Assembly: GCA_004297235.1 (NCBI GenBank)
Contig: SCUR01000406.1
Span: 1-6,918 of the forward strand
Direction: 5' to 3'
DNA: 6,918 nt
Origin: Candidatus Manganitrophaceae bacterium
Lineage (GTDB): Bacteria > Nitrospirota > Nitrospiria > SBBL01 > Manganitrophaceae
Shown here: positions 5,922 through 6,918 of the stretch, piece by piece
Layout: each line of letters starts with the position of its first letter
How positions within the stretch are numbered: position 1 is the first letter of the stretch
Translations under genes and position numbers: made by a program
Notes under the pieces: generated by a model
What the model was told of the DNA's origin: nothing
Database searches by the model: none
What the model saw: only the letters and a program-made list of their open reading frames with translations

Positions 5922-6918
5922 ATGGCGGGTAGCGCGCGCGCTTCTCATTGGAAGAAAGGTGTGCCGGGTATCACGGCCTTACCGCTTTTTTTCGTCGGTC
6001 TGGCAATCTTCGGAACCCTCTCGTTTTTACCTTCCGGTTCGACCGGCGTCGGTTATGCCGCAAAGCCGGCCAATCCGGTGAAATGGACTTACACCACCGG
6101 AAACACCATCTTTTCCCCCCCGGCGCTCGGCTCCGATGAATCGATCTATATCAGTTCCACCGATACCTACCTCTACGCGCTCGATCCCGGCGGAAAGCTG
6201 ATCTGGAAGCAAAAAATCGGACCGCTCAAACATGTCACCTTGATGAAATCGGCCCCGGTCATTGCCCGGGACGGAACGATCTATGTCGGATCGACCGATT
6301 ATCATCTCTATGCGGTGACGTCGAAGGGGGAATTGAAGTGGCGATACAAAGCGGGGCGGGAGGTTCAATCGTCGCCGATCCTGGCGACGGATGGAACGAT
6401 CTACTTTGGATCGGAAGACGGCTATTTCTATGCGGTTGATCCTGCCGGACGGTTGAAGTGGCGTCATCTCATCGGAGGATCGGTTCAAGATCCAACGGTG
6501 GGGAAGGACGGCGTTATTTATCTTGGATCGGAAGAGGGCATTCTCTATGCGTTTCAACCGAATGGGGAGCTGAAATGGCGATTCAAGGCCGACAGCCGCT
6601 TGGCCCCGCCAACGCTGGGGCTCGACGGGGCCATCTATGTCGGATCGACCGACGGCTATCTCTACAGCATCTCGCCCGATGGAAAAGAGCGCTGGAAGTT
6701 CCGGACGGTCCAAGCGGTCGCGTCGGCCCCTACGGTCGGTCCCGACGGCGTCATCTACGTTGGATCTTCCGATGGTCCGCTCTATGCTCTGGAGCCGAAT
6801 GGAAAGCTCAAATGGAAGTTCCTGGTCAAGAGCATTATCAATTCAACCCCACGCATTGGTCCCGACGGGAAGATCTTCGTCGGGTCGAACGACGGGTTCC
6901 TCTATGCATTTAGCCCGG
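5922..6918 (+). CDS. Exported PQQ-like beta-propeller repeat protein (3' end outside window)
   Basis: The frame stays open to the window edge, giving 332 residues. The ATG follows TAAGGAG (5909-5915) by 6 bases; the ATG at 5916 touches that site and is unlikely. Residues 1-47 look like a Sec signal peptide: Arg6 and Lys11-12, a hydrophobic stretch at 17-36 and cleavage near GYAA. From residue 72 the protein is repeats of 39-40 residues with the pattern DG-IYVGS-DG-LYA--P-G-LKW, starting near residues 72, 117, 157, 196, 235, 275 and 315, the last one cut. This is the PQQ/BamB-type propeller repeat, one blade per repeat. Such domains scaffold protein contacts or, in quinoprotein dehydrogenases, hold PQQ. 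No catalytic domain, haem motif (CxxCH) or cysteine is visible here, so no enzyme activity is claimed. It lies downstream of the oxidase but behind a terminator and its own promoter. Confidence 0.88.
   Translation, partial: MAGSARASHWKKGVPGITALPLFFVGLAIFGTLSFLPSGSTGVGYAAKPANPVKWTYTTGNTIFSPPALGSDESIYISSTDTYLYALDPGGKLIWKQKIGPLKHVTLMKSAPVIARDGTIYVGSTDYHLYAVTSKGELKWRYKAGREVQSSPILATDGTIYFGSEDGYFYAVDPAGRLKWRHLIGGSVQDPTVGKDGVIYLGSEEGILYAFQPNGELKWRFKADSRLAPPTLGLDGAIYVGSTDGYLYSISPDGKERWKFRTVQAVASAPTVGPDGVIYVGSSDGPLYALEPNGKLKWKFLVKSIINSTPRIGPDGKIFVGSNDGFLYAFSP
6135..6918 (+). repeat. Tandem propeller-blade repeats, period 117-120 bp
   Basis: Seven units begin near 6135, 6270, 6390, 6507, 6624, 6744 and 6864. 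All but the first start with a GA(C/T)GG codon pair for Asp-Gly followed by (I)(Y/F)(V/F/L)G-S codons. The DNA copies remain visibly alike, for example ATCTATGTCGGATCGACCGA in the units at 6270 and 6624. That points to fairly recent duplication or homogenisation among blades. The array continues past the window edge. Confidence 0.85.

Noticed and set aside
6027..6713. 228-residue minus-strand frame with repeating GRSDIDR-like units
   Set aside because: Its periodicity is a mirror of the propeller repeats on the plus strand.

Overview
The window looks like Gram-negative bacterial chromosomal DNA: GC-rich coding sequence, AT-rich intergenic gaps and two predicted exported proteins. It holds three genes, all on the plus strand. 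Neither edge gene is complete. Nothing in the sequence fixes the taxon. A sigma-54 circuit beside a giant MofA-like multicopper oxidase would fit a metal-oxidising lineage such as Nitrospirota or Betaproteobacteria, but that is inference.

Layout. Positions 1-495 encode the C-terminal end of an NtrC-type sigma-54 activator (end of the AAA+ domain plus a Fis-type helix-turn-helix). Positions 496-953 carry no convincing gene but a well-formed control region: two inverted repeats 20 bp apart that look like activator sites (598-615 and 617-636), a near-consensus -24/-12 sigma-54 promoter (719-735), and a leader of about 208 nt with two inverted repeats. Positions 954-5768 encode a 1604-residue secreted multicopper oxidase made of three homologous modules. 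Two tandem hairpins follow, the second a strong intrinsic terminator (5800-5838). A second transcription unit starts near 5886 from an extended -10 promoter and encodes an exported protein of seven or more PQQ-type beta-propeller repeats, cut by the window edge.

How they may work together. The activator probably binds the upstream repeats and drives sigma-54 transcription of the oxidase, so the oxidase would be made in response to a signal sensed by the activator's missing N-terminal part or a partner kinase. In the oxidase, module 1 carries all four copper-binding motifs, module 2 keeps only the two N-terminal ones, and module 3 has lost nearly all. This resembles a fused trimer of two-domain oxidases, the arrangement proposed for ceruloplasmin. 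Because motifs 3 and 4 sit in domain 2, and domain 3 also keeps intact motifs 1 and 2, the single working trinuclear copper site may lie at the domain 2-3 interface, not the domain 1-6 interface used by ceruloplasmin. The substrate cannot be read from the sequence. Size and layout recall MofA-type putative Mn(II) oxidases. The propeller protein is a co-located exported protein of unknown role and is probably transcribed separately.
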